From positions 68,668,237-68,732,236 of the forward strand of contig CM060312.1 of assembly GCA_030674185.1 (NCBI GenBank): a DNA stretch of 64,000 bases, given 5' to 3'. The notes under the pieces are model-generated. The model saw nothing but the letters and a program-made list of their open reading frames with translations. It made no database searches and was not told where the DNA came from. Shown piece after piece: positions 38,240 through 61,439 of this stretch. Each line of letters begins with the position of its first letter. Position 1 is the first letter of the stretch. Source of the stretch: Monoplex corrugatus. Taxonomy: Eukaryota; Mollusca; Gastropoda; Littorinimorpha; Ranellidae. The translations under genes were made by a program, and so were the position numbers.

Positions 38240-39460
38240 ATTCGTTGGACAGGACGAGGTCAAGTTCATCAAGGACTTCACTTACCTGGGCAGTTTAGTC
38301 AACAATTCAAGCGATATGACTAAAGAACTGAAATATTAATGTTGCATGGGCAAATCAACAGCAGCATTCAACATGCTGTCAAAAATCTGGAACAGCAAAA
38401 GAAAATAACCCTCAAGTCTTAACTCCCTTAACGCGATGAGCCACAATCATGGCTTCATTCGTTATAACCCGCTGAAACTGTTTGGTCTATAAAGCGAATA
38501 CAAATTGACCAATCAGAAGGCTTCTTTTGCATTGCATCTGCCTTCTTCCTTTCACACGGTCGCCATTTTGCTGTTCTTCGAATGATTTCTGTATGTTTTT
38601 GCACAAAAATGAGATTGGGTCTCATGGTGAGGTTGACAAGTTGGGACTCTTGTTGACAGTGACTGGTGATGATGATGAGGTAAGTATGGCTTTGTTTTTG
38701 GTTCCAAATGAACAAGAGAGGTCCGAGCACATGATGAAGGGTATTTTTAGCACATCAGTCATTGATGGAATGCGGGATGGCGTTAAGTTTGATTTGTTTA
38801 CATTGTACTTCTCATCGCACGTGCGCAGATGTGTTTAATTTTATTCAAACACTCCGTAATTTCATTTTCTCCTGCAAACTTTTATAGTGCAGTTCAGGGT
38901 TTCTCCTTTCTAAATGTATATATTTTTCTTGGAAATGTTAACATGAGAGCAGCAAAAATTAAAAACATATAGTACCCATAGGCAAGTTGGATCCTGCAAT
39001 TTTACACCATTGTCTTAGCGTACGCTTTAAATTATGTGTCGTGCCAAGGGAGTTACAACTGTGGTTCTATACTCCCAACGTTCTGTCAGCTTCACTGTAC
39101 AGCTGTGAAACATGCCATCTGAAAACAAGCCAGGAGAAGCAGTGTGACTCATGTTACCTAAAATATCTACACAAGATCTTGGGCTTTAAGTGAAAAGACT
39201 TTGTAACAAATGAAGTTCAGGAACCAAACAGATCCCAGTTAACAACTTCATCTGCGAGGTCGACTGAGTTGGTTGGACCATGCCGCCAGACTGCCGTCTT
39301 CCAGACCTGCCAACCAAGACCTGAACTGGAACCCAAAAGGACAGCAAAGGAGGGGAAGACCAAGAACTGATGCTAGAAGGTTGACAGAGACCTACAACCG
39401 GTGGATAGCTGCTGGAGTGATGCTCTCGCTAGCCTCAGGCTCTTTTCCATGCTGACCGGG
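38240..39460 (+). mobile_element. Decayed LINE fragment, split by an insertion
   Basis: The + strand reads FIKDFTYLGSLVNNSSD and AAFNMLSKIWNSKR up to 38418, then, after an inserted element, QLWFYTPNVLSASLYSCET (39054 on), RLNWLDHAARLPSSRPANQD and RRGRPRTDARRL (39250-39420). This order is the C-terminal part of a LINE reverse transcriptase. In-frame stops are present. Confidence 0.75.
38423..39052. mobile_element. PiggyBac-like non-autonomous element 2 inside the LINE
   Basis: The left flank is TTAA (38419-38422), and the right flank TTAC (39053-39056) is probably a mutated TTAA. The ends are CTCCCTTAACGCGA and, complemented, CTCCCTTGGCACGA. Removing it rejoins the LINE reading ...TLKS/QLWFYTP. 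The 103-codon frame inside (38527-38838) is not recognisable. Confidence 0.6.
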
Positions 39461-39837
39461 CCTATTGGAGTGTTCTTGCTGCCTCTTCTGTCACACGATG
39501 CGGGAGTGTGTCTACATTTACACCAAGGAAAAAATACTGAACTTCTATTGGATACCCATTTGGATTAATTACTATTTATTCACAAGTACTGGGAAGATAG
39601 AGAAAAAGGTCAGTTTGAAAAATCCTTATTTGAATCTTGCGAAATCTTGTTTTATGTGTAGTCATTATTGTTTTTGATATCTTTTAAAAAAAATAACCCC
39701 TGAACATGCAATTTGAGGATCCAGAATATCTTTTACAGTTATGCCTTGATTGGGTTACAGCTCATTTTTGTTGCTATTCAGTTGAGTTAAGGCTTACTTT
39801 GTGCTGTTTGGTTATTTGAGGCTTTTAAAAAAAGTTT
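39461..39837. other. Unassigned intergenic sequence
   Basis: AT-rich. Nothing supportable seen. Confidence 0.4.
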
Positions 39838-40242
39838 TTGATCATAGCACTCAGGGAGGTTACCTGTGTGCTCACCTTTTTTTTTTCCCGTCCCATTTTC
39901 TACGTCACCTTACAGACCACAGAAGCTGGCACAGTTTTTTGTTTTTACTATGTGATGATGATGATGATGTCAGTGAGGATGATAATCATGATGCTATGGA
40001 GTTCGATCTAGAAGTGAGACTGCGTGACAGGGCTGTACTCTGTGCTTACTATCACTGGCTACATTCAGGTGCTAGTCAGAAGATTTTAGCAACACCCTCA
40101 ATGACGCACCCATGAAATGGATGAGACTCAACTGTATGGTCTCAGTCTTCCCAATGAGTCCATGAAGGATTTGATGGGGATTTGAACCCACAACCTTCCA
40201 GTCGGTTGTCTTTTGTGTTAAATACTACACCATGGCGACTGG
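39838..40242 (-). mobile_element. tRNA-headed SINE, family B, copy 1
   Basis: Collinear with 50318-50805. On the - strand the head reads CCAGTCGCCATGGTGTAGTA (A-box-like) and GGTTGTGGGTTCAAATCC (B-box-like). The body includes GCACCTGAATG, CACTGACATCATCATC and AAAAAAGGTGAGCACACAGG. A tRNA-derived retroposon, not a tRNA gene. Confidence 0.75.
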
Positions 40243-40999
40243 TTAGTTGAGGCTTAATTTGGTTGCTGTTCAACTAAGGTTATGTTTGTTGTTGTGCAAT
40301 TGAGTTAGGGGTCATTTTGTTGCTGTTTGGTTAGTTGAGGCTTAATTTTGTTGCTGTTCAGTTAAGGTTTACCCTTTTGTTGCTGTTCGATTGAGGTTGT
40401 TTTTGTTGCTGCTGTTATTCATCAGGTTGTCCCAGTAACATTGAGGTTGTAGTGGAGTGCAGTGGTAGAGACCCAAACTTTAAGGATGTCACGTACCACA
40501 GAGGTTTAAGTGATTGAGGTAGTAGAGACAAACTTTTCTCCATAGTGAAAAGAAGAGCCAAATGGTGTAAATGAATACAAAAACATTCACAGACACAAAC
40601 AATACGCATGTTCATATGCGTGTGCACATACACACACTGACACAGGATGCTGCGTGATAGTACACTCAAACTGTTAGGCGTGTGACCCTTGACCAAGTTG
40701 TCGCTCTCTCACTTTCTCTCTCTCGCGCACACACAGTACTGAGCTAGAGAATGCTTAGCTGTTAGGTGTGCAACACTTGACCAAAGTTGTCATCTTCTCT
40801 GTCTCGCCTGCAGTTTGTGCAATAGACAGGGCAGCCTAAATGTAATGCCGATTAGAGCATTTGCAGACAGATCTATGACAGTCTGAAACCGAACAGTTGC
40901 ATGTATACATGCGTGTGTTCCTATGTTTTATGGTCCAGTGAAAAACTAGATGGTCTACATTATGTCAAGACCTAGAATGTTCAGTTCTCACCTGTCTCA
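40243..40999. repeat. Degenerate short repeat and unassigned sequence
   Basis: About five diverged units built on TTTGTTGCTGTT and GGTTAGTTGAGGCTTAAT occupy 40243-40420. The rest to 40999 has no recognised feature. Confidence 0.5.
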
Positions 41000-42760
41000 C
41001 CTATCAGCATCACTGGGTTTTTCTACATTATGTCAAGACCTAAAATGCACGGTTCTCACCTGTCATTGTCACCAGGTTCGGTGTTGGCCGCTGCACACTT
41101 TGTCACCACCATCTCCCTCCAGGCCGCTCTGTCTCGACTTTTGTAGTTTCTTGAATATTTAGGCCACTGATGTTGGTTATGTTCTTGATGTATGAGATTG
41201 AAGTTCTGCCTTTCTTAGAAACCTTTTTGTTACTGTTTTTCCTTGAAAGATGGTTGCCATGAGGTACGTGTTCTTGCTGCGTGACACATGTATTTTAGTC
41301 TTCTCTTGTTGATGTCTGCTTCTAGTTTTCTGGTGGTATCAAGTATCTGTCCATTTGACACTTAGTAGTTTCCAATAAAACCATATCTCTGCTGCCTCAG
41401 TTCTTCTGCAATAAGATTTTCTCAAGAGTCCAAGCTCTGCAGCCATAAATCGTAACTGGCCAGTTCAAACATTATAAAAGTCTAATTTTCAGGCCATTTG
41501 GTATGCCTGTCTTTCCAGATGTAGTTGAGTTGGACCATTTTCTGCTTTGCCATTCCAGTTCTTATTTTGATGTCTTTGGAGCAGATTCCATCATGTTTTT
41601 ACAGAACCAAGATATTTGAAATCCTTAATATTTTCTTATGGAACTTTGTTAATTAAGATGTCATGATTGTTTTCAGTTTCTTTGCCTTTGATATGTAGCA
41701 CTTTTGTTTTCTTGGCATTCAAGTTTAGGCCAGCCTTTTTGCCTGCTGCATCTACCCTGTATAGAATTCTTTTTATGCTGATAATGTCTGCTAACAGCCC
41801 AATATCATCAGCATATTTGTAAGAATTTTTCCTCCCATCTTTCTGCCCATGCCTTCTGCATCAGCATCTCTTGAGACTTGTTCTGTGTAGATGTTAAAGA
41901 GATAAGGTGGGAGGATACAACCTTGTCCAACTCCCTGTGGATGTTGAAGAATTCACATTTCTGATTGTTCCATCTAACTGTAGCCTTTTGGTCTTTATAT
42001 AATGAGGCATGTAGATGTTAAAGAGATAAGGTGAGAGGATACAACCTTGTCTAACTCCCTGTGGATGTTGAAGAATTCACATTTCTGATTGTTCCATCTA
42101 ACTGTAGCCTTTTGGTCTTTATATAATGAGGCATGTAGATGTTAAAGAGATAAGGTGAGAGGATACAACCTTGTCTAACTCCCTGTGGATGTTGAAGAAT
42201 TCACATTTCTGATTGTTCCATCTAACTGTAGCCTTTTGGTCTTTATATAATGATGCATGTAGATGTTAAAGAGATAAGGTGAGAGGATACAACCTTGTCT
42301 AACTCCCTGTGGATGTTGAAGAATTCACATTTCTGATTGTTCCATCTAACTGTAGCCTTTTGGTCTTTATATAATGAGGCATGTAGATGTTAAAGAGATA
42401 AGGTGAGAGGATACAACCTTGTCTAACTCCCTGTGGATTTTGAAGAATTCACATTTCTGATTGTTCCATCTAACTGTAGCCTTTTGGTCTTTATATAATG
42501 AGGCATGTAGATGTTAAAGAGATAAGGTGGGAGGATACAACCTTGTCTGACTCCCCTGTGGATGTTGAAGAATTCACATTTGTTATTGTTCCATCTAACT
42601 GTAGCTTTTGGTCTTTATATAATGAGGCAATTAATGTAATGATGTGTTTGGGAAAGCCCATTTTGACCATTGTGTTGAACAGGTGGAGATGAATGACTGT
42701 CAAATGCTTTGCGGTAGCCTATGAAGGTGACAAAAGCTTCTTTTTCAGTGCTTTTCATTT
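41000..42760 (-). mobile_element. Decayed LINE reverse transcriptase with internal expansion
   Basis: On the - strand from 42703: KMGFPKHIITLIASLYKDQK, a GVRQGCILSP-type region that is repeated (see the 124-bp array), then KYADDIGLLADIIS at 41763-41825 (the catalytic YADD motif), KKTKVLHIKGKET, and AAEIWFYWKLLSVKW near 41340. Many stops. The 3' end lies near 41000-41150, where two copies of TACATTATGTCAAGACCTA stand. Confidence 0.75.
41887..42630 (-). repeat. 124-bp tandem array derived from LINE reverse transcriptase
   Basis: Six units start (GTAGATGTTAAAGAGATAAG) at 41887, 42011, 42135, 42259, 42383 and 42507, an exact 124-bp period. Each unit is the LINE segment running from KDQK through the VRQG...LSP region. 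124 is not a multiple of three, so repeats shift frame and cannot be read through. Units 2-5 are nearly identical and the outer two more diverged, as expected from unequal exchange. Confidence 0.92.
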
Positions 42761-45700
42761 TCTCTACGAGTGTTTGTAGCACAAATAACATTTCAGTTGT
42801 GCCTCTGTACAGTTACTCAACAAAAAGAGTTGATTTGGAAAATTGATGTATGCACATGCACGCAAAATCTGCTGGAACTCTCATCTCACGGAGGATTGGA
42901 TAATTTTCACCAACACTTAATATCTACTCTTCTTTGCACATCAGTACAACATAACAGATGAGTACTCTCAGGTTGTTCATGCTGGGGTGATAATGATGCA
43001 TTTCAAAAAGCAAATATTTAAAGCAAATATTTAACAGCATTTAATTTGTTGTGGACAAAATCAGAGATAACTTGGAATAGCAGTGTACCACTCGGCATTG
43101 GCTTACAGGTATGTATACTTGTCATAGCGAACTCATGAGTTCAAAACTCATCTGTATCCATTATTTCTCAAGCTAAACTGTTCTTATCAATTAATTCCCT
43201 TTACCAGCATTCTGGTCTGCTTGTAAAATGAGTTTGGCAGTCTTTCTTCGTATTTTTGCATTGTAATTGTCAAAACATCAGAAGTATAGGGCAGAGGATG
43301 AAGGCAACCTTAGGGGAATTCTGTTTGGCCCTAGGCAACAGTGGCTTGAACGAGTCGGTGAAAATGACTAAACATACATTTTGTTTTAGACGTACCACTG
43401 CGTCTCATGCACACTCTTTCACACACACAAGAAACGTTGAAGACACTTATCATGATTAACAATTTATTCTGGCAACTCCATCTCTCCTCATATGACTACA
43501 GCTGTATAAATACACAAGTTGCACCAATCTTGCTCCTACAGCTGACATTTCAACAAAGAACGACACAAATACACAGTTTCTTTCAGCTTATCTGTATGTA
43601 TGTCATGTGCTTTTGTCATGACTAGGTGAATCTGTGATATTCATTTGTGCTCACTGATGCATGATCACTATGCAAAAATTAGGCATCGAAAGCAGACAAA
43701 TGAATAGGTAGTGATAGGAGATGCCTGTTGTCTGAAATGAAGGGACAAAAGAAGAGTTGATTTAACACCATAATAAAATGAATGCGAGCTTCTGGTGTGA
43801 ATGTGTGTGTATGTGTGCATAAGTGAAAGTCTTCCAACTGTTGCATATATATTCAAGATCCACACTACTGTCATATCACCTTAACATGTTTAAAACATAT
43901 TGCAGTCAGTAAACTAGTGTACACAAGTCTCACAAAGCCACTAGTAGTATTATACTGTTCATGCATCAACAACAAAAGTACACAAAATTAACTTCTTAAA
44001 AAAGAATTGCCTAAAAGAAAAGTGTTAACAAATATGGTGATATGCATCGTTTCATCAGATTAATTTAATCCTTAGGTGCCTGACTAAGACTCAGAGAGAT
44101 GGAAATGCAAAGAGTAAATTTCAGTTAAGAGTATGAACTACCTTTGCTGGAAAGATGATCGTATTTTATGATGGATCACTCTAACAGAACATGATATTCC
44201 AATACTAAAATTAAATACATCCACAATTCCAGTTTAAATGGCAGTTACTTTTAAAATGAAATTCTGATTACACAAAGAATTGAGAAAAGAAAAGAAAATT
44301 ACTTATGTACAAGTACATATTCTGTTGCAAAGAAATATTTGCACACACTCTGGAATGAACTACTACAGTGTTCAGAGTGTTCTTTATAATCCTGTCCTTC
44401 CTGATGCTGGCACCAAAATGCGAGGACAAGACTGATGTGAAACCAACAAGAAATTTGAGGAAGCGAGTGAACAGCCTAACTAGTGCAATTTACAAAACTG
44501 AAGTCTACGAACTACGTTTACTGGTCTGGCCTGAACACCTGTTCATGTCCCCATATTCCAAGTACGGGAGCACTTAATAGTAAGCATGATACATCTGGTT
44601 AATGTTTACAGCAACGAAGAGTTTTTCCCATCACTTTTGTGCTTTAGATTGTTTCCCACTATTCGTTTTCACCTTCAACTGTATTCTGGTTAGCTGTGAA
44701 TTTTTACAAAGCAAACTTATCAAGAAAAAAATAAGTACTAAATCTTTCTGCATTTCTTCAAAAGCAATACAGTCGTATGAATTGCACAGATGCACTGAAT
44801 ATGAACGAGCATATCTGTTAACAGTTGGGTGAGAAAGGGAGAAATCCATTTTAATTTCAAACCAAAAATTCTAGTCATTCTTACTTCCTATCATACACAA
44901 CTCACACAATCATAAACCCAGAAACAGGAGTGCATAGTTAGAAGTGTGACAAAGAGCCTAGCTGAACCAGTGCATGTCTGTGGCGACAATGTAACGCTAT
45001 AACAATGGTGGTAGATAGATTAACTGATTTGTCACAATTTCATTATTATCAAATGTCATGAAATACACACATGTAATAATAACAAGCAGACAATTGTCCC
45101 GAAATACAATTATCCTATAAACTGCATTGCCAGAGGACTAAACAACATGTGGTGATGGCATGGTCAAATAAACTAAAAATTAAAAAAAAATCTGAAAGAC
45201 GTCAGAAAAAGTAATAAGCATCACCAAACATGCATTTTTCATTTAGAAAAAAAATCTGATATAAAAAAAATGTTAATAAATTTAGAATGCTAGAAACCTT
45301 ATTACTTTGTTTTGCTATTGTGTTCCTTAATATTTGAAAAATATATAAAGAGATCAAATGGTATGTCACAAGAACTGGCAGATCTGGAGTCGTGATGTTA
45401 TCTACTTGATAAAACTTATTTGTATTAAATTACATTTTTGAAAAAAATGATCATCAAATGCCAGCACTTCAACAATGATAGTTACAACAATCTTGTCATC
45501 AAAAGCAAATGACAAAAATCTTCAAATTAACACTGTAATCTGTATTTTGCTGTGTCCTAGTTCTTGTCTGAGATATCAATAAATTCAGGTTAGTATTTGT
45601 ATGTATATAAGTACTCAATTGTAACCTAACGACTCCATATTAACAAAATAAACACATCCATGTATCCCTTTACACACTTGAAAAGAAACTACAAAATGCA

Positions 45701-47379
45701 ACCAAACTCGGGGGAGAACATCAATCACGCATCAGAAAAAGAATCCACGTAGCAAGAATGCATCAATTTTAATACTTGTATGTCTAAGAAAGCAACAATC
45801 AATTCATGATTTTATCTTCCATTTCTGGTGCTTCCTCAGAAAAATTTCTTCCCACATTTAATATTTTTCATCACATGTATTAAAAATGCGTATCCATTCA
45901 CATCTTTGAAGAGAGAAGGCAAAGCAGCATCAGACGTTTTTGGCATTCATGCGCAAGCAGTACTACTGGTCATAACAGCTTTCTACTGCACCTGATGGCA
46001 TGTGGGCCAAGACAAGGTTGTGGGGATGTTGGGGGAGGGGGGACGGGCCCAAGGACTTGTTGAGCTCTATTTGGTAAAGACTATGGACAGCTGAGGACCA
46101 AGGCTTCCTGCCAATAAAAAGTCTTTCACTTTGCGTAAAGAAAGGAGGGGAGATGGCACGAAATCAACCTCCTGGCTACCTATGTGCAACAGCAAAATAA
46201 TTTGAAAAGAACCATTGGGGGAGGGGGTTGAAAGAAAATGTGAAAAGAATGAAAAAAAAATTACCCACAACCACTGTAATTCTCCTATATACAAGTGCTA
46301 AAAAACAACAGACTGTACAGATTTTATAAAAAAAATCATCTACTTCAAAGTAATAATATGACCTGATGTAACGATGAGCATAGATGGACATACAAATGAG
46401 GTATAAACTATGAGGTCCATTTCTTTAAAGAAAAGATGATGAAAAGCTGAATGCTGTTAGTAGGGGAAGGAGGAGAGCAATGAAACAAGCCAAAAAGAAT
46501 ACAAATGATCTGAAATACATGCTCCATGTAAAATGTGCTGTTTTTGTTCGTCTTAATTGTCAGATCCTGCACTGATCTCACTATTCTAAGCACTGGCATT
46601 TTATATCAAAACAGGCCTTAAAACTGATAATGGCATGATAAACCAGTACGATTCTGACATGGATGCCAATAGCTGCCTCTAATATTACTTTATATGTAAA
46701 AATGGGACATTCTAGAAAGACGAACACAACTCTTGTCATTCAAAAACTGTATCAAATAGAATATGGCCTGACTGGTTTTAACATCTTCACATATTCCAAG
46801 TTTGTAACTTTCATAATGTATCCAATTCTTCCACCTGTCAATTCTTTTACCTCTCACATTTTTATGACACAGCAGTGTGAATACTCTTCTTGTTTAAACA
46901 TGGCAATGTAATATCAAAGCCCCCAAAACTGTTGAATAATCTGGGTAACATGATGTGTCAGCTATGTTCAACAGTTTCTACTAATGATACTGCAGTCTGC
47001 GACTTGACAAGACTTCTGGATAGTGGATGTGTTGTAAATATTAAAATTGCCGATTAGGTAATGATGTGTTGTAAATATTAAAATTGCCGATTAGGTAATG
47101 CAGCATCAGTATGAAAACCGATCATGGCTTCACATACTGCTAAGAAACCCTTCTACTTCCGATGGTACCTTACTGTCATTAAAACAATGTACATCAAAGA
47201 CTGTTGCCAACTATAGTGTGCAGCAGAAATGACAGCAGCACAATTACTTCTGTAGTTTTTCCATTTGTGACAGCCTAGTTCAACTGCAGTAAGAGTATCA
47301 GTGTGAGATGGATGTAACTGAGCCTAAAGCACCATCCATTCTGAAAGTCATTATCACTTAATCATATAAATAAAGGATG
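42761..47379. other. Intergenic sequence, possibly distal AHCYL 3' UTR
   Basis: AT-rich unique-looking DNA with no frame above background. A long AHCYL 3' UTR on the - strand could extend into its right part. No exon, RNA gene or element boundary is recognised. A 33-bp tandem duplication (TGTTGTAAATATTAAAATTG) sits at 47030-47098. Confidence 0.4.
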
Positions 47380-48992
47380 ACTAAAAAAGCCAGTGACATC
47401 TTCTTTATTGCATATCTTGGACTTAAAACAGCTGCTTTATTGCATAAGCTCAGAAGAAGTGAAGATGCTGAACACTGCTGTCAGCTTAAAGATCAGATTT
47501 GATGTCCTAAATGGGAAAAAGTGATAAACAAGAGCATTTACACAGCGTGTTACAGATTTTTTTCTGTAAAGAAATAATCACATTTTATGTATATCCTTTG
47601 GGAGGGGAGGGAGGGAGGAAGGAAGGCAGAGGGATCATGGATACTGCTAATAAACCAAACAGAAATGAAAAAGGAATGATTTGATTGTAAACAGCACATA
47701 TACGAAATGACATGTTGCACAGCTTTTGTTTTCTTCAGAATTTATTTCACTGGCCTATTTCCATGGCTCTAAACGCTACTCTATAGTAAGTAGGTATTTC
47801 ACTTGCAACATTAATCAGTTTGACTAAAAAAAAAAAAGGTTGTTAAATCGAACCAAACTGAAATTGAATCGAACTGTAGAAACAAGCACTGACGGGGGTA
47901 GTGGGAAAATGTCAAAAGCAGGCTGTTTCATTTTCGTCGTCTTAAAAGAAGGATCCGTAGAATGATGGTAAAACAAAAAGAGAATATGTTTTAATCCAAA
48001 ATCATTCGTAAACAGTGACAAAATTGCATGAGAAGACAAAATGAAGTCATTTGCACATATGTATATGAATAGATAAGAGCTACACAAATCAATACATGTG
48101 AATAGTAAATATGAAACCAAAAGCCCCTGTCTACATGTATACAGAAATCATAACCCCACCCAGCCCCCTCCACAAGCCCCATCAAAGAAAGGCAAACAAA
48201 CAAACAAAAAAATCCATTCTAAAATAAAAGAGATGATCACAGTACTTGTATAGTACCATACTGCAACACAGCACTCTAGCTCACCAACTTGACCTTTTTT
48301 GAAACATTTCAACAGGAATACTTCAAGCAGCCAAATATTATTTCCTGAATGTCATACAAATTCCCGACTAAGGAAAAAAAAGTTACTGGAATAATGAAAA
48401 CAAGCGTAACAAATGCAATGAATATTTATAATGGTAATAAAAATGATAATAATATCAATAATAATAATAATAGTAACAATAAGAATAACAGAGAGGATGA
48501 CCTTTTAGATAGATTTCATTCCCATAACGGGTAGGCCTATACCTTGTAACAGCAGAATGGTATGGGGCCACCCGTCAAGTACTTACCTAACTAACTATGA
48601 ACTCAAATGGGTGAATCTGTTTGAAATTCTGTCAGAAAGTGTTGAGATGGGGTTATGGCTGAAATGTAGGGGCACTAAGGAAGGGGGTGAGAACAACAAA
48701 CTTGCAAGTAATCTGTGAGTAGTGAAAACGCTGAGAAACTGAAAACATACCATCCTATGGTTCAGCAAAGGTTCTTGGTGGGCGCTGGCTTGGGGTGGGT
48801 GGGTGTGTGCGGGCAGGAAGGAAGGAAGGAGACTCTTTGACGAGCGGCGTTGCAATGGTTGACCATACACTGTCGATAAGCTCTTCGTCTTCAACTTGGA
48901 ATGCTGGGGTAGAGAAGGATCAGGCAAGAGCAACCATGCATTTCCTCCCCTGGGCTGTCAACACTGTAGGCTTGTGACAATGGCTAACTGCA
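47380..48992 (-). other. AHCYL1: Probable AHCYL 3' untranslated region
   Basis: It follows the stop codon at 48993-48995 on the - strand. TTTATT on the + strand (AATAAA on the - strand) at 47402-47407 and near 47435 are candidate poly(A) signals. The true end is not determined. Confidence 0.4.
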
Positions 48993-60340
<11,348 letters not shown>

Positions 60341-60376
60341 CGTGAGAATGAAAACAGCCATACAACCCACGCTTAA

Positions 60377-61361
60377 CTCACTCGGTACGACGGAACGCTA
60401 TAGCAGTTTCGATAATTAAAATTTTTTCGACGCTCCCCTTTAGATCCTGCACGCCTACCATAGCCACACTGGTCACTGCAAACATGTCAAGGGTCAAAGG
60501 GAAAGTTACTTCGTGAGATTCCGTAGCCATACACTCGTCAGGAAACGATTGACTTCGGCAACCTACACGAATGGCTAATCTGCATTCGTGTCGAAAATGG
60601 CGTCGCAGGCGAGTACGAGTTTTCGATCGCGACGGAGGCGTTTTACTGCTGCTAAAGTGATTGAAGTGCTTCAGACTGAAGGATTGGACATCGAGGAGTA
60701 CGATGAAGATAATGGTGAAAGTGTATCAAGTGATGGAAGCTGCCAGCAAGGAGGAACTGACAGTGACCCAGTTTCAGACGACAGTGAAGTGGAAGGGGGA
60801 GGTGGGCGTACACGTCACGAGAGGCGAGCGGTCAGGGGGTCAAGCACAGTGAGTCGCATGTCTGATGGAGGTTTCATTCACTTTCCTATGCTTGACTGGC
60901 ACGAAGATTTTAGTTTTTCTCCCACTTTGCCTCTGTTCTCTGGCTCTTGTGGCCTGCATGTCCCAGTTCAGTGCCACGCCCCCTTTGATTTCTTGAATCA
61001 GTTTGTGACAGAAGACTTTCTAAATTCCATTGTCATTACAGAAGGCATAAGAGAACTGAGTGGCAAGCAGAATGAGCACTTCTCTTGACCTTCTCACCTT
61101 TGACTGTGTGTTCATGGAGCTGATCAGAGTGTGTGACTGTACAGTGATCCTGACCACAAAAATTGGGGTATTTTCAACATGGCACATGACGAAGATATTC
61201 AAGGGGAGAACTTCATATTTTTAGCATGAACAAAAAGCATAAATATTCAGATCTGAAGTTTCATTTTGATCCTTCATGTTTTGAAATTTTTGTGTATTTA
61301 TTTCCTAACCTTCAAAATGGGCCGTACTGGGGAAACGCAGGGAAAAATCTCGTACGGTGAG
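60377..61361 (+). mobile_element. PiggyBac-like non-autonomous element 3
   Basis: Bounded by TTAA at 60373-60376 and 61362-61365. The ends are CTCACTCGGTACGA and, complemented on the right, CTCACCGTACGA, a good inverted repeat with one gap. It carries the N-terminal part of a PiggyBac transposase (60597-61088) and no catalytic core. It lies in the AHCYL intron, antisense to the gene. Confidence 0.82.
60597..61088 (+). pseudogene. PiggyBac transposase N-terminal fragment
   Basis: 163 codons from ATG 60597: a basic start (MASQASTSFRSRRRRFTAAK), an acidic Ser/Asp/Glu-rich stretch (LDIEEYDEDNGESVSSDGSC), then MLDWHEDFSFSPTLPLFSGS, HAPFDFLNQFVTEDFLNSIV and a short unrelated tail to the stop. This is the piggyBac domain up to the point where the conserved ETN and catalytic DDD core should follow. 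It is open as far as it goes, but not a transposase. Confidence 0.75.
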
Positions 61362-61439
61362 TTAAGACTATGTAGTATTACACAAGTACTAACATATCTG
61401 TGGTTGTACTTTTGGGCATGAATTTGCCAACAACCACAA

